The notes under the pieces were generated by a model. The model was given only the letters and a program-made list of their open reading frames with translations, did not search any database and had not been told where the DNA came from. A stretch of DNA of 64,000 nt, taken from NCBI GenBank assembly GCA_958477465.1, contig CAUEFX010000002.1:106609-170608 (forward strand), written 5' to 3'. The first letter of the stretch is position 1, and the number at the start of each line of letters is the position of its first letter. The DNA is from an uncultured Bacteroides sp. Lineage in GTDB: Bacteria > Bacteroidota > Bacteroidia > Bacteroidales > Bacteroidaceae. Both the position numbers and the translations under genes were made by a program. Shown one piece after another: positions 18,203 to 26,867 of the stretch.

Positions 18203-21200
18203 TTAGAAAGCTAAATTAATACCGAAAACGAATGAGCGGCTCTTTGGATAAGCTCCAAAGTCAACTCCCGGTGTCAGACCGTTGCCCATTGTAGAAACTT
18301 CCGGATCAAAACCGGAGTATTTGGTCCAAGTCAACAAATTAGATCCCGTAGCATACAAACGTAGTTTACTCAAGCCAACTTTGTTAACTATCTTTTTCGG
18401 GAAAGTATACCCCAAGGTAATATTACTCAGTTTCAAGAAAGAACCATCTTCCACAGCCCAAGAATGAATGTAGGTATCACCTACTTCATTATCATAAATA
18501 GCGGCTACTGTCTTGCCACGGTTTATTTCAGCCATTTCCTGAGGGTCTGTGATTAATTCACCCGATTTGTTTACCAATACCCAACGGTTTTTTGAATCGG
18601 CTACTGCCAGAACATTTTTATTTTGCAAAGCTGTTTTTGTATTAGTCAGCTTAGTTGCATTAAACACATCGTTACCGAAACTATAAGTCAAGAATATGCT
18701 CAAGTCAAAATCTTTGTAAGTAAAGGTATTATTAATACCACCATAGAACTTCGGGTAAGCATTGCCAATAACTGTCTTATCAGCTTCTGTAATCTTGTTG
18801 TCTTCACTTCCATCTACATTCTTAAACTTCCACATACCCGGTTTTACATTACCCTTATCACCGGCATACGGAACACCGTCTTTCAATGTATAAGTCTGTG
18901 TAGCCGCATCATAATCAAAGTCAGATACCTGATACAAACCGTCCGTTACATATCCGTACATCTGTCCTAAAGGTTGATTTACCCCGATAATATGTGTATT
19001 CTGGTTATAGCCAAAGCTGGCTTCCCATAGTTGTACATCTTCTCCTGTCAGTTTTTTGACTGAATTCTTGTTATGAGACAGGGTAACAGCTGTGTTCCAA
19101 GTAAAATTCTTAGTTATAATATTACTTGAGTTAATAGTCAGGTCAATTCCCTTGTTTTCTGTTTCACCGGCATTAATCACCATACTGCTATAACCGGCAG
19201 AGTTAGGCAATTTGGCATTCAACAACAGGTTACTACTGCGGTTGATGTAGAACTCCGGAGAAATGGTCAAACGTTGGTTAAAGAAACCGAAGTCAAAGCC
19301 CAAGTTGAAAGTTTTATTAGCCTCCCATTTCAAGTCGGGATTAGGGATCTGCTTAGAGACATATCCGGATTGAGTTGAATCTCCATTAGGATAAGTTACA
19401 GAACTCAGTACTGCCAAACTAAGATAACTATCAATACGATTGTTTCCTGCCATACCGTAACCTAAGCGAACTTTCAAGTCAGAAAACACATTCAAGTCTT
19501 TGATAAACTCTTCTTCCCCCAAACGCCAAGCAGCAGAGAATGCAGGGAAATATCCCCATTTATTGTTTTTACCAAATTTAGAGGAACCATCGGCACGCAT
19601 GGAAGCGGAGAACAAATACTTATCCTTGAATCCGTAATTAAAACGAGCAAAGAAAGAAAGCAACTTGTCATCATAGTTTTCAGCAGATGAAACAGCTGTC
19701 GGCAAACCCAATGAAAGGTCGGCCAGACCTATATCGTCATTAGGAAAGTTAGCGGCGGCAGCTTTGAAATTGCGGTTCCAACGGTTCACATATTCCTGTC
19801 CGATCATGGCAGTTACATCATGGCCTTTAGCTGACCAATTATAGTTCAATACATTTGAAGTTTGAAAACTGCCATTTTCCAGATTTTGAATGCTACCATT
19901 AATACTGGAACGTTTTGCCGTTATTGATTTATCCCCATAAAAGATGTCATTACGACGTGTCTGGTAACGCATACCCGTTGTATTACGGAATGACAACCCC
20001 TTGAAAAGTTTCAAAGTAAAGCCCCCGTTTGCCTGAAAAGTACGATATTCACGATCATTGGTTTCTTCCGCAGCAGAAAGTAAAGGATTCTGCATTACAT
20101 TACCCGAATCATCCAAGAATATAGGATCTTCATCTTCCAATAACATATCATCGGTTCCGTTAATACCTATAGTAGGACGATACTGCAGAATGTGCTGCAT
20201 CTTATTGAAACGATCCCCTCCATCGGAAGTACCCATACCATAAATTTTCATCTGGTCGTAACTGATACGGGCATTAATGCTCAAACGATCATTCAACTTA
20301 TGATTCATATTGAATGAGATGTTGTGCTTTTCATTCCCGCTATATACCATAGCACCTTCTTCATCATAATAAGAGTATGCCAGGTTGTAATTCAACTTAT
20401 CCGTACCACCGGAAACACCTACACGATAATTTTGTGTCAATGCCGTACGTCCTAAGGTCTCATCCTGCCAATCCAATCCTTTACGATTTGCGTAATTCGC
20501 TTCAAGATCACTATACTTTCCATAAAGTGTCTCAAAAGCATTTATATCCTTATCCCAATCTTCTTGAGTAGTGGCATCGTAAACACGGCGTTCATAATCA
20601 AGCATAGCAAATTCAAGAGTGGAAAGTACATCCAATTTCTTGGCAATCTTTTTAAAACCGACATAACTGTCGAAAGTAACAGTAGCCTTTCCATCTTTCG
20701 AACCATTTTTTGTAGTGATCACCACAACGCCATTAGCGCCACGGGCACCATAAATTGCAGTGGCAGAAGCATCTTTCAAGATATCAATTGTTTCTATTTC
20801 CGCAGGGTCAAGTGTCGACATGCCATCTTCACTGGGAAAACCATCTATGACATATAAAGGCTCGTTACTTTGGGTAATGGAAATACCACCACGAACGCGG
20901 ATGGAAATAGAAGCCCCCGGAGCACCCTCGCTCTGCATAACCTGTACACCGGCCATACGTCCTGCCAATGCTTGGGTAACATCACTCGTTGGCACCTTAG
21001 AAAGTTCTTTACTATTTACAGAAGCGACCGATCCGGTCAGATCCCTACGTTTTACGGTTGCATAACCAATGGCAACGACTTCATCCAATATCACTGCATC
21101 CGTTTTCAAAGTTACATTAATCACGCTTTGATTATTAACTTTTACTTCTTGAGAGGTCATTCCCACATAAGAAAACACCAATACATCTTTAGATGCATCA

Positions 21201-21400
21201 TTCACTTTCAGAGTATAATTACCATTTATGTCGGTAACTGTTCCAACACCAGCGACACCTTTAATAGTTACGCTACTTCCAATCACTTCATATCCTTCGC
21301 TATCAATCACCTTGCCGGTTACCGTCAAACTCTGCGAATATGCAACCATGCTGACAAAAGCGAGGACAAACATTAAAAAGACTTTTTTAAAATTACACAT
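18203..21400 (-). CDS. SusC-family TonB-dependent outer-membrane transporter
   Basis: A 1065-residue outer-membrane protein: signal peptide to about residue 23, carboxypeptidase-regulatory-like domain (about 26-105), TonB-box/plug region (about 110-235; VVAIGYATVKRRDLTGSV, then PLYVIDGFPSEDG and IYGARGANGVVVITTK), and a C-terminal 22-strand barrel ending in the aromatic residue of GINLAF. It imports oligosaccharides with SusD using TonB energy. The start at 21400 follows a promoter with a perfect TAnnTTTG element at 21443-21450. It heads the reverse-strand run from susC to the 3551 sulfatase. Heparin/HS as cargo is inferred from context. Confidence 0.95.
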   Translation of the reverse strand: MCNFKKVFLMFVLAFVSMVAYSQSLTVTGKVIDSEGYEVIGSSVTIKGVAGVGTVTDINGNYTLKVNDASKDVLVFSYVGMTSQEVKVNNQSVINVTLKTDAVILDEVVAIGYATVKRRDLTGSVASVNSKELSKVPTSDVTQALAGRMAGVQVMQSEGAPGASISIRVRGGISITQSNEPLYVIDGFPSEDGMSTLDPAEIETIDILKDASATAIYGARGANGVVVITTKNGSKDGKATVTFDSYVGFKKIAKKLDVLSTLEFAMLDYERRVYDATTQEDWDKDINAFETLYGKYSDLEANYANRKGLDWQDETLGRTALTQNYRVGVSGGTDKLNYNLAYSYYDEEGAMVYSGNEKHNISFNMNHKLNDRLSINARISYDQMKIYGMGTSDGGDRFNKMQHILQYRPTIGINGTDDMLLEDEDPIFLDDSGNVMQNPLLSAAEETNDREYRTFQANGGFTLKLFKGLSFRNTTGMRYQTRRNDIFYGDKSITAKRSSINGSIQNLENGSFQTSNVLNYNWSAKGHDVTAMIGQEYVNRWNRNFKAAAANFPNDDIGLADLSLGLPTAVSSAENYDDKLLSFFARFNYGFKDKYLFSASMRADGSSKFGKNNKWGYFPAFSAAWRLGEEEFIKDLNVFSDLKVRLGYGMAGNNRIDSYLSLAVLSSVTYPNGDSTQSGYVSKQIPNPDLKWEANKTFNLGFDFGFFNQRLTISPEFYINRSSNLLLNAKLPNSAGYSSMVINAGETENKGIDLTINSSNIITKNFTWNTAVTLSHNKNSVKKLTGEDVQLWEASFGYNQNTHIIGVNQPLGQMYGYVTDGLYQVSDFDYDAATQTYTLKDGVPYAGDKGNVKPGMWKFKNVDGSEDNKITEADKTVIGNAYPKFYGGINNTFTYKDFDLSIFLTYSFGNDVFNATKLTNTKTALQNKNVLAVADSKNRWVLVNKSGELITDPQEMAEINRGKTVAAIYDNEVGDTYIHSWAVEDGSFLKLSNITLGYTFPKKIVNKVGLSKLRLYATGSNLLTWTKYSGFDPEVSTMGNGLTPGVDFGAYPKSRSFVFGINLAF

Positions 21401-21442
21401 AATAAATAAATCTAAGGTTTAACTTTAGAATTTTTCTGAGAA

Positions 21443-21474
21443 CAAACATACTGTAACTACAGGAAAAAGTGTAA
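21443..21474 (-). promoter_or_regulatory. Bacteroides-type promoter of susC
   Basis: On the reverse strand TATGTTTG (21450-21443) matches the -7 consensus TAnnTTTG exactly. About 19 bases upstream is a T-rich -33 region (CTTTTT) instead of a full TTTG. The 5' untranslated leader would be about 35 bases. The weak -33 box suits an activator-dependent promoter. Confidence 0.65.
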
Positions 21475-21512
21475 AAGTATTGTTTTTATTACTTTCACTT
21501 TTACACTTTTCC
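21462..21512. repeat. Inverted repeat overlapping the susC -33 region, candidate HTCS operator
   Basis: GGAAAAAGTGTAAAAGT at 21462-21478 pairs with ACTTTTACACTTTTCC at 21497-21512 (16 pairs plus one bulged A). The right arm also contains three direct ACTTT units in a row. Position over and just upstream of the promoter is where a DNA-binding hybrid two-component regulator would bind. Confidence 0.5.
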
Positions 21513-21656
21513 CATGCCAATATTGTCCACCACACAATATTTTTGTGCAAAAACGGCCCTACAGCCCACTACAAAAGGGAAGCTCATCCGATTAAACAAT
21601 AAACTTATCAGCCTTGATTGTACGAAAATCCGTATTGTACAAACCATTTTTTGTAT

Positions 21657-22778
21657 CTATTTCAGAATTACTTCAAACCTATAAATCGTAATCTGCCGAT
21701 ACATTTCTCCCGGGAACAAACTTGTTGTAGGAAATTGAAGATTATTAGGAGCATCAGGGAAATGCTGCATTTCAAGACAAAATCCATAATATCTGCCGTA
21801 TTTTCTTCCTGCATGCCCAACAAGATAATCCATATTTGAGTTTGGGATATAAAATTGCATTCCCGGCTCAGTAGTGTATGCTTTCAGCACTCTACCGGAT
21901 ACAGGATCCATCACTACAGCCGCCAACGCCAACGAATCCGGGATTTTATTCAGTTTATAATTCACATCATACCCTTTTCCCATTTTCCGTATTCTTTTTT
22001 CCACCGGTTGTGAAGAAGTAAAATCATATACGGTACCCGCTACGGACATTAACTCCCCAGTAGGAATACCCATAGAATCCACTGGAGTTATGGAATCTGC
22101 ATAAATCCTGTAGATATGATCCAACACATCTCTTTTGCAACCTGCCAGATTAAAATAGCTATGATTTGTAAGATTAACCACCGTAGGTTTATCCGTAGTA
22201 GCTGTATATTCCAAAACAATCTCATTGTGATTCGTTAGTTTATAAGCTACTGAAAGTTCCAGATTACCGGGAAATCCCTCTTCCAGATGAGCACTTCTAT
22301 ATTTAAAGGCCACAGCTGCCGTATCTTTTACAACATAAAATGTGTCCGTCTTAAAGATTCGACGATTAAATCCATTTGTCCCACCATGAATGGAATGCCC
22401 CTTATTATTTTTTTCCAAGTGATAAGTCTGTCCGTTCAAACAGAATTCCGCATTTTTAATTCTATTGGCAAATCGTCCTACCGTAGCTCCCAATTTAGGA
22501 TGCCTTCCTAAATAATATTCCAGACTGTCAAAACCCAAGACCACATGTTCAAAATGTCCTTGTTTGTCAGGGACAGAAACATCAGTCAGCGAAGCAGCAT
22601 AATTCGTCACCCTAACACACATTCCATTCTCATTGACCAATGAGAACATTTCTATCGTATCACTTCCGATCCGGATATTACGCTCTTTAGATACAGATAA
22701 CCGACATAAAGCCGTTTGCCCGTACGAAACCGTCAAACACGAAATGGCTATCAATGCCCCAACAATACATACTTTCAT
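21657..22778 (-). CDS. Exported aldose 1-epimerase (mutarotase) of the heparin locus
   Basis: A 373-residue protein; the start at 22778 is chosen because it opens a clean signal peptide (MKVCIVGALIAISCLTVSYG) and falls 16 bases after the HTCS stop, whereas the longest frame would begin inside the HTCS gene. Conserved aldose-epimerase blocks are LGATVGRFANRIKNAEF, HSIHGGTNGFNRRIF (with the catalytic-type histidines), VVNLTNHSYFNLAG and the late FCLEMQHFPDAPN with the catalytic glutamate. It interconverts alpha and beta anomers of a free sugar, probably in the periplasm. It lies between the HTCS and susC genes, a position I do not recall from the B. thetaiotaomicron locus. Confidence 0.88.
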   Translation of the reverse strand: MKVCIVGALIAISCLTVSYGQTALCRLSVSKERNIRIGSDTIEMFSLVNENGMCVRVTNYAASLTDVSVPDKQGHFEHVVLGFDSLEYYLGRHPKLGATVGRFANRIKNAEFCLNGQTYHLEKNNKGHSIHGGTNGFNRRIFKTDTFYVVKDTAAVAFKYRSAHLEEGFPGNLELSVAYKLTNHNEIVLEYTATTDKPTVVNLTNHSYFNLAGCKRDVLDHIYRIYADSITPVDSMGIPTGELMSVAGTVYDFTSSQPVEKRIRKMGKGYDVNYKLNKIPDSLALAAVVMDPVSGRVLKAYTTEPGMQFYIPNSNMDYLVGHAGRKYGRYYGFCLEMQHFPDAPNNLQFPTTSLFPGEMYRQITIYRFEVILK

Positions 22779-22794
22779 AATCCAATGACCAACA

Positions 22795-25700
22795 TCATTT
22801 TTTCCCATATTCCGTAGGCAAACAACCGATATACTTCTTGAAACGCGCCGCAAAATAAGACGGTGTGTTATATCCTACCATAAAACTGATTTCAGAAACG
22901 GTATATTTCCCCTCTTTCAATAACTGACATGCCCGGTTAAACCGTATTTTATGAATAAAATCGATAGCAGATTTCCCCGTTATTGCCTTTAATTTCAGAT
23001 GAAGATTAGAACGACTCATATTCATTTCGCGTGCAAACTGTTCTGTAGAGAATTCTACATTGTCCATATTCTTCTCTACAACAGCAATGGCCTTCCGCAA
23101 CAATTCCTCATCCATCGTATTGTTTGTAAGCTTTTCCGGTTCTACTTCCGTCATATTGGAATAACGCTCGAATATCCGATAACGCATACGCAGCATATTC
23201 AGAATCTTGGCTTTCAACACTTCCATAGAAAATGGTTTGGCAATGTAATCATCGGCTCCAACCTGTAAGCCTTCCAGTTGATATTTGACATCTACTTTGG
23301 CTGACAGCATATAGACTGGGATATGACAAGTGCGCAAATTTTGTTTTACAAACTTGCATAACTTGACGCCATCCATTACAGGCATCATGACGTCTGTTAT
23401 AATCAAATCGACCTCCTTGTCTTTCAGAATATCCAACGCTTTTTGCCCATTCTCCGCCTCCAACAAGTTAAACAGTGCAGACAGCCCACTTACCAAATAC
23501 TGCCTCAGTTCCTTATTGTCCTCCACAACCAAAACAGTTCCACGTTTATTGTTTTCGTCATCTGTATTATCCTCTTCCTCCAATTTTTCGTCATCATCGA
23601 TGTAAATGTCATTTGCATTGGTAGAATATGCACGTTGTTCTCCTGTATCTCCACTTCCTCCAAGAAGTTCATCCTGCGTATATACAGATTCATCCTGTGG
23701 CAGGTAAATCGTAAAGGTAGAACCTTTTCCGACTTCACTCTGCAGCACAATCCGTCCATGATGTAATTCCACCAAGCGCTGAACCAATGAAAGCCCGATG
23801 CCGCTTCCTCCACGCCCATTCTTTACTTGGTAAAAACGCTCAAAAATTTTCTCCTGTTTCTCCTGTGGAATACCAATGCCTGTATCTATCACTTGCAATA
23901 CAAGGTTGTTGTCTTCCATGTAGAGTCTCACAGTGATACTCTCACCGACTTCGGTATATTTAAAAGCATTCGAAAGCAGATTATTTACAATTAAGTCCAG
24001 ATAGTTCCCATCAAAAAGAACATTTTTGTCCTGCAGTTCCGTATAGAAGTTATAATCTATATCCTTCCTTTTAGAAAGATTTTCATAATTCGTAAAGCAA
24101 TTCAGCACCCGCTTATAAGCATTGGAATATCCAGCCCTAAGTTCAAATATTCCCAACTCGGCACGCCGGAAATCCATTAACTGATTAACCAAATGCAACA
24201 GACGGTTGGCATTCCGCAGCACATAAAGCAACCGTTCATGCTCCCACTGCCCGCTGATATGGCTAAGTAATTCCTGCAAAGGTGTAATAATCAAAGTCAG
24301 CGGAGTCCGTAACTCGTGTGAAATGTTAACATAAAAACGAATTTTCATCTGGCTTATTTCTTCCTGCTTTTCTTTATCAAGCCGTTCCATTTGTATTTCA
24401 GCCTGCATACTCTTGCGCATCCAGAAGAAGCGAACAATGCCGAACACCAACAATGTAAACGATAAAGCAAACAAGGAAAGTGCCCACCAAGTACAATACC
24501 AAACCGGCAATATACGTATGTGAAGCATGGTAGGTTCCTCATTCCATTTGCCATCATTGTTAGCCGCTTTTATGTAAAAAGTATAATCTCCTGCCGGTAA
24601 ATTAGAGTAAGAAACAAGGTTGATATCATTTTGCTTATACCATACGTCATTATATCCCTCCAGTTTGTAGGCAAATGTATTATGTCTGCCTGCTATATAG
24701 TTAGAAACAACAAAAGAGATGGCGAATGAATTCTGAGATGAAGATAAAGTTATATGATCCACATATGCTATACTTTCCTTTAAAATACCGGTTTCATCAT
24801 CCGGCAATACCTCCTTATTATAAACAAACAGTTTATTGATGACAGGTTTGGGAGTATAAGGATTATCAACCAACGTTTCAGGACGGAATGAAGTAATGCC
24901 GTCGACCCCGCCAAACAACATGTAACCATTGTTTTTCCGACAATAAGCCCCGGCATTAAACTGATTGCCCTGTAATCCGTCCATAATCGTGAAGTTACGA
25001 AATTTCCCACTCTCCGGATCCAAACAACTCAATCCTTGGTTTGTACTTATCCATAGACGTCCATAAGCATCCTCCAGGATTCCATAAATAACATTGCTCG
25101 GTAGGCCGTTTGCCGTGGTATACTGTAAACACGTTTTATCGCCCTCTTTCAAAGCAAACAATCCGTTACGTGTTCCAATCCACATATATCCGGAAGAAGC
25201 TTCATGAAAGCAATTTACAAATGCATGTCCCAACACTGAGTCTATCTGAAAATCCATGTTAGTGAGTAAAGAGGTAGCTACCTGATTGAACACAGCAACT
25301 CCCATTTCTCCCCCAACCCATATACGTTTCTTGGAGTCACGAAACAACAGTCGGTTGTTGTATTTCAATTTATACCCGTTTCTATCCTCATCCACAATCG
25401 TAAAACTGCGTCCAGCCACATCAAAATGCAACAAATTTTCCAGTGAGGACACCCAAAGTCCTCCATTCCCATCCGAAATAATAGAATAGATATTATTGCT
25501 TGGTAAATTGCTGTTATGACGATTATAGTATTCTACATGACCCGATTTACGATGCAAAACCATCATTCCTCCGGCATGTGCTCCCACATATACTTTATCT
25601 TGCACCTCATCCACATACACCGTCTTTATATCTTTAAAAGGTGTGTCCAAATCATTGGAATCGAACAGATAATTCTTATACACCCGAGAGACACTATCAT

Positions 25701-26829
25701 AATAATTCAAACCGCCATTACTCGTACCAATCCATAAATTATTCTTATTATCCTCAACAATACAACTGACCACATTGTCACTGAGCGAGTTCAGGAATGG
25801 GACATGTTTGATACGTTGGAAACGATTACACAAAGGGTGATAGTAATTCAGCCCTCCCCAATAAGTACCCAGCCACATGCCACCTTGTGAGTCCCTAAAT
25901 ATACTTCGAACCGAATTTTGTGACAAACTTTCTTCTTGAATCTCGGAACTTTTAACAGACACGAAACTGTCCATTCCCTCTTTGTAGATATTCAACCCTC
26001 CATAAGTTCCCACCCATAGACGATTCTCTGTATCCAGTGCCAGAGAACGCACATAATTTGAGTTCAACCCGGATCTGCCGTCCTCATGGCGGTAGTTCTT
26101 CAGTTCCTTCGTCTTCATATTGTACAAATAGAGCCCATTACCCTCTGTAGCCAACCATATTCTATTAAACATCTGGCACAAAATGGCATGCATTCTAATA
26201 CCTGCCGGCATATCCACCAATTTTTCCAAAACGCCATTGGACAAAGTATAAGTATATACACCTTCATCGGCACCTATATAGATACAATCACCCTGCCGTG
26301 CCAAAACAGCCGACTGCAGTTTATGCAAAGAAGAGGACAATGTATCGGTCAGAAAACGCTCCTTCTTCACATCAAAAAGCAGGATGCCTTCGGCAGTACC
26401 CAACATCAACCAGTCTTTCCTTATCGGAACAATACTGGTCACAGCTACGTTCAATCCATTTTTCTGATAATAATAATTGAAAAACACATCCTTATGATGA
26501 TTGTAAAGAGAAAGCCCTTCACGGGTACCTACCCAAACCCGGTCTGAATCATCCACTACGATGCAACGGGATATATCGCTGGCGATGCTATTGGGATCGG
26601 TATATTGATGGCGATATACGGTGAAGTTATAGCCATCATATTTATTCACGCCATCATAGGTAGCAAACCATAGGTTCCCTTCTTTGTCCTGATTAATTGC
26701 AAAAATCGTACTATGCGACAATCCTTCCTCCAACCCTATGTGCGAAAAGTGAATATCTTCAGCTACACCGGCATTCAATATACAAGGGAACAATACTCCT
26801 AAAAGCATTAAATATTGATATATTTTCAT
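22795..26829 (-). CDS. Hybrid two-component system regulator (HTCS) of the heparin PUL
   Basis: A 1344-residue single-chain regulator; the start at 26829 (MKIYQYLMLLGVLFPCILNA) gives a signal peptide, while the longest frame adds eight residues. Order of domains: two Reg_prop beta-propellers (about 25-690; repeats such as NLWFATYDGVNKYDG, RLWVGTYGGLNIYKEG), Y_Y_Y domain (about 700-770), one transmembrane helix (about 785-805), HisKA with the phospho-acceptor His in NISHELRTPL (about 836), HATPase (NLLSNAFKYT, DTGIGIPQEKQEKIFERF), receiver with Asp in DLIITDVMMPVMDG (about 1145), and an AraC-type HTH at the C-terminus. It senses a periplasmic glycan breakdown product and activates susCD. It is co-oriented with the 634-residue gene upstream (38-base gap). 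Confidence 0.95.
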   Translation of the reverse strand: MKIYQYLMLLGVLFPCILNAGVAEDIHFSHIGLEEGLSHSTIFAINQDKEGNLWFATYDGVNKYDGYNFTVYRHQYTDPNSIASDISRCIVVDDSDRVWVGTREGLSLYNHHKDVFFNYYYQKNGLNVAVTSIVPIRKDWLMLGTAEGILLFDVKKERFLTDTLSSSLHKLQSAVLARQGDCIYIGADEGVYTYTLSNGVLEKLVDMPAGIRMHAILCQMFNRIWLATEGNGLYLYNMKTKELKNYRHEDGRSGLNSNYVRSLALDTENRLWVGTYGGLNIYKEGMDSFVSVKSSEIQEESLSQNSVRSIFRDSQGGMWLGTYWGGLNYYHPLCNRFQRIKHVPFLNSLSDNVVSCIVEDNKNNLWIGTSNGGLNYYDSVSRVYKNYLFDSNDLDTPFKDIKTVYVDEVQDKVYVGAHAGGMMVLHRKSGHVEYYNRHNSNLPSNNIYSIISDGNGGLWVSSLENLLHFDVAGRSFTIVDEDRNGYKLKYNNRLLFRDSKKRIWVGGEMGVAVFNQVATSLLTNMDFQIDSVLGHAFVNCFHEASSGYMWIGTRNGLFALKEGDKTCLQYTTANGLPSNVIYGILEDAYGRLWISTNQGLSCLDPESGKFRNFTIMDGLQGNQFNAGAYCRKNNGYMLFGGVDGITSFRPETLVDNPYTPKPVINKLFVYNKEVLPDDETGILKESIAYVDHITLSSSQNSFAISFVVSNYIAGRHNTFAYKLEGYNDVWYKQNDINLVSYSNLPAGDYTFYIKAANNDGKWNEEPTMLHIRILPVWYCTWWALSLFALSFTLLVFGIVRFFWMRKSMQAEIQMERLDKEKQEEISQMKIRFYVNISHELRTPLTLIITPLQELLSHISGQWEHERLLYVLRNANRLLHLVNQLMDFRRAELGIFELRAGYSNAYKRVLNCFTNYENLSKRKDIDYNFYTELQDKNVLFDGNYLDLIVNNLLSNAFKYTEVGESITVRLYMEDNNLVLQVIDTGIGIPQEKQEKIFERFYQVKNGRGGSGIGLSLVQRLVELHHGRIVLQSEVGKGSTFTIYLPQDESVYTQDELLGGSGDTGEQRAYSTNANDIYIDDDEKLEEEDNTDDENNKRGTVLVVEDNKELRQYLVSGLSALFNLLEAENGQKALDILKDKEVDLIITDVMMPVMDGVKLCKFVKQNLRTCHIPVYMLSAKVDVKYQLEGLQVGADDYIAKPFSMEVLKAKILNMLRMRYRIFERYSNMTEVEPEKLTNNTMDEELLRKAIAVVEKNMDNVEFSTEQFAREMNMSRSNLHLKLKAITGKSAIDFIHKIRFNRACQLLKEGKYTVSEISFMVGYNTPSYFAARFKKYIGCLPTEYGKK

Positions 26830-26867
26830 AGCTGTAATTCTATTACAAGGCAAATTAACAAAATATT

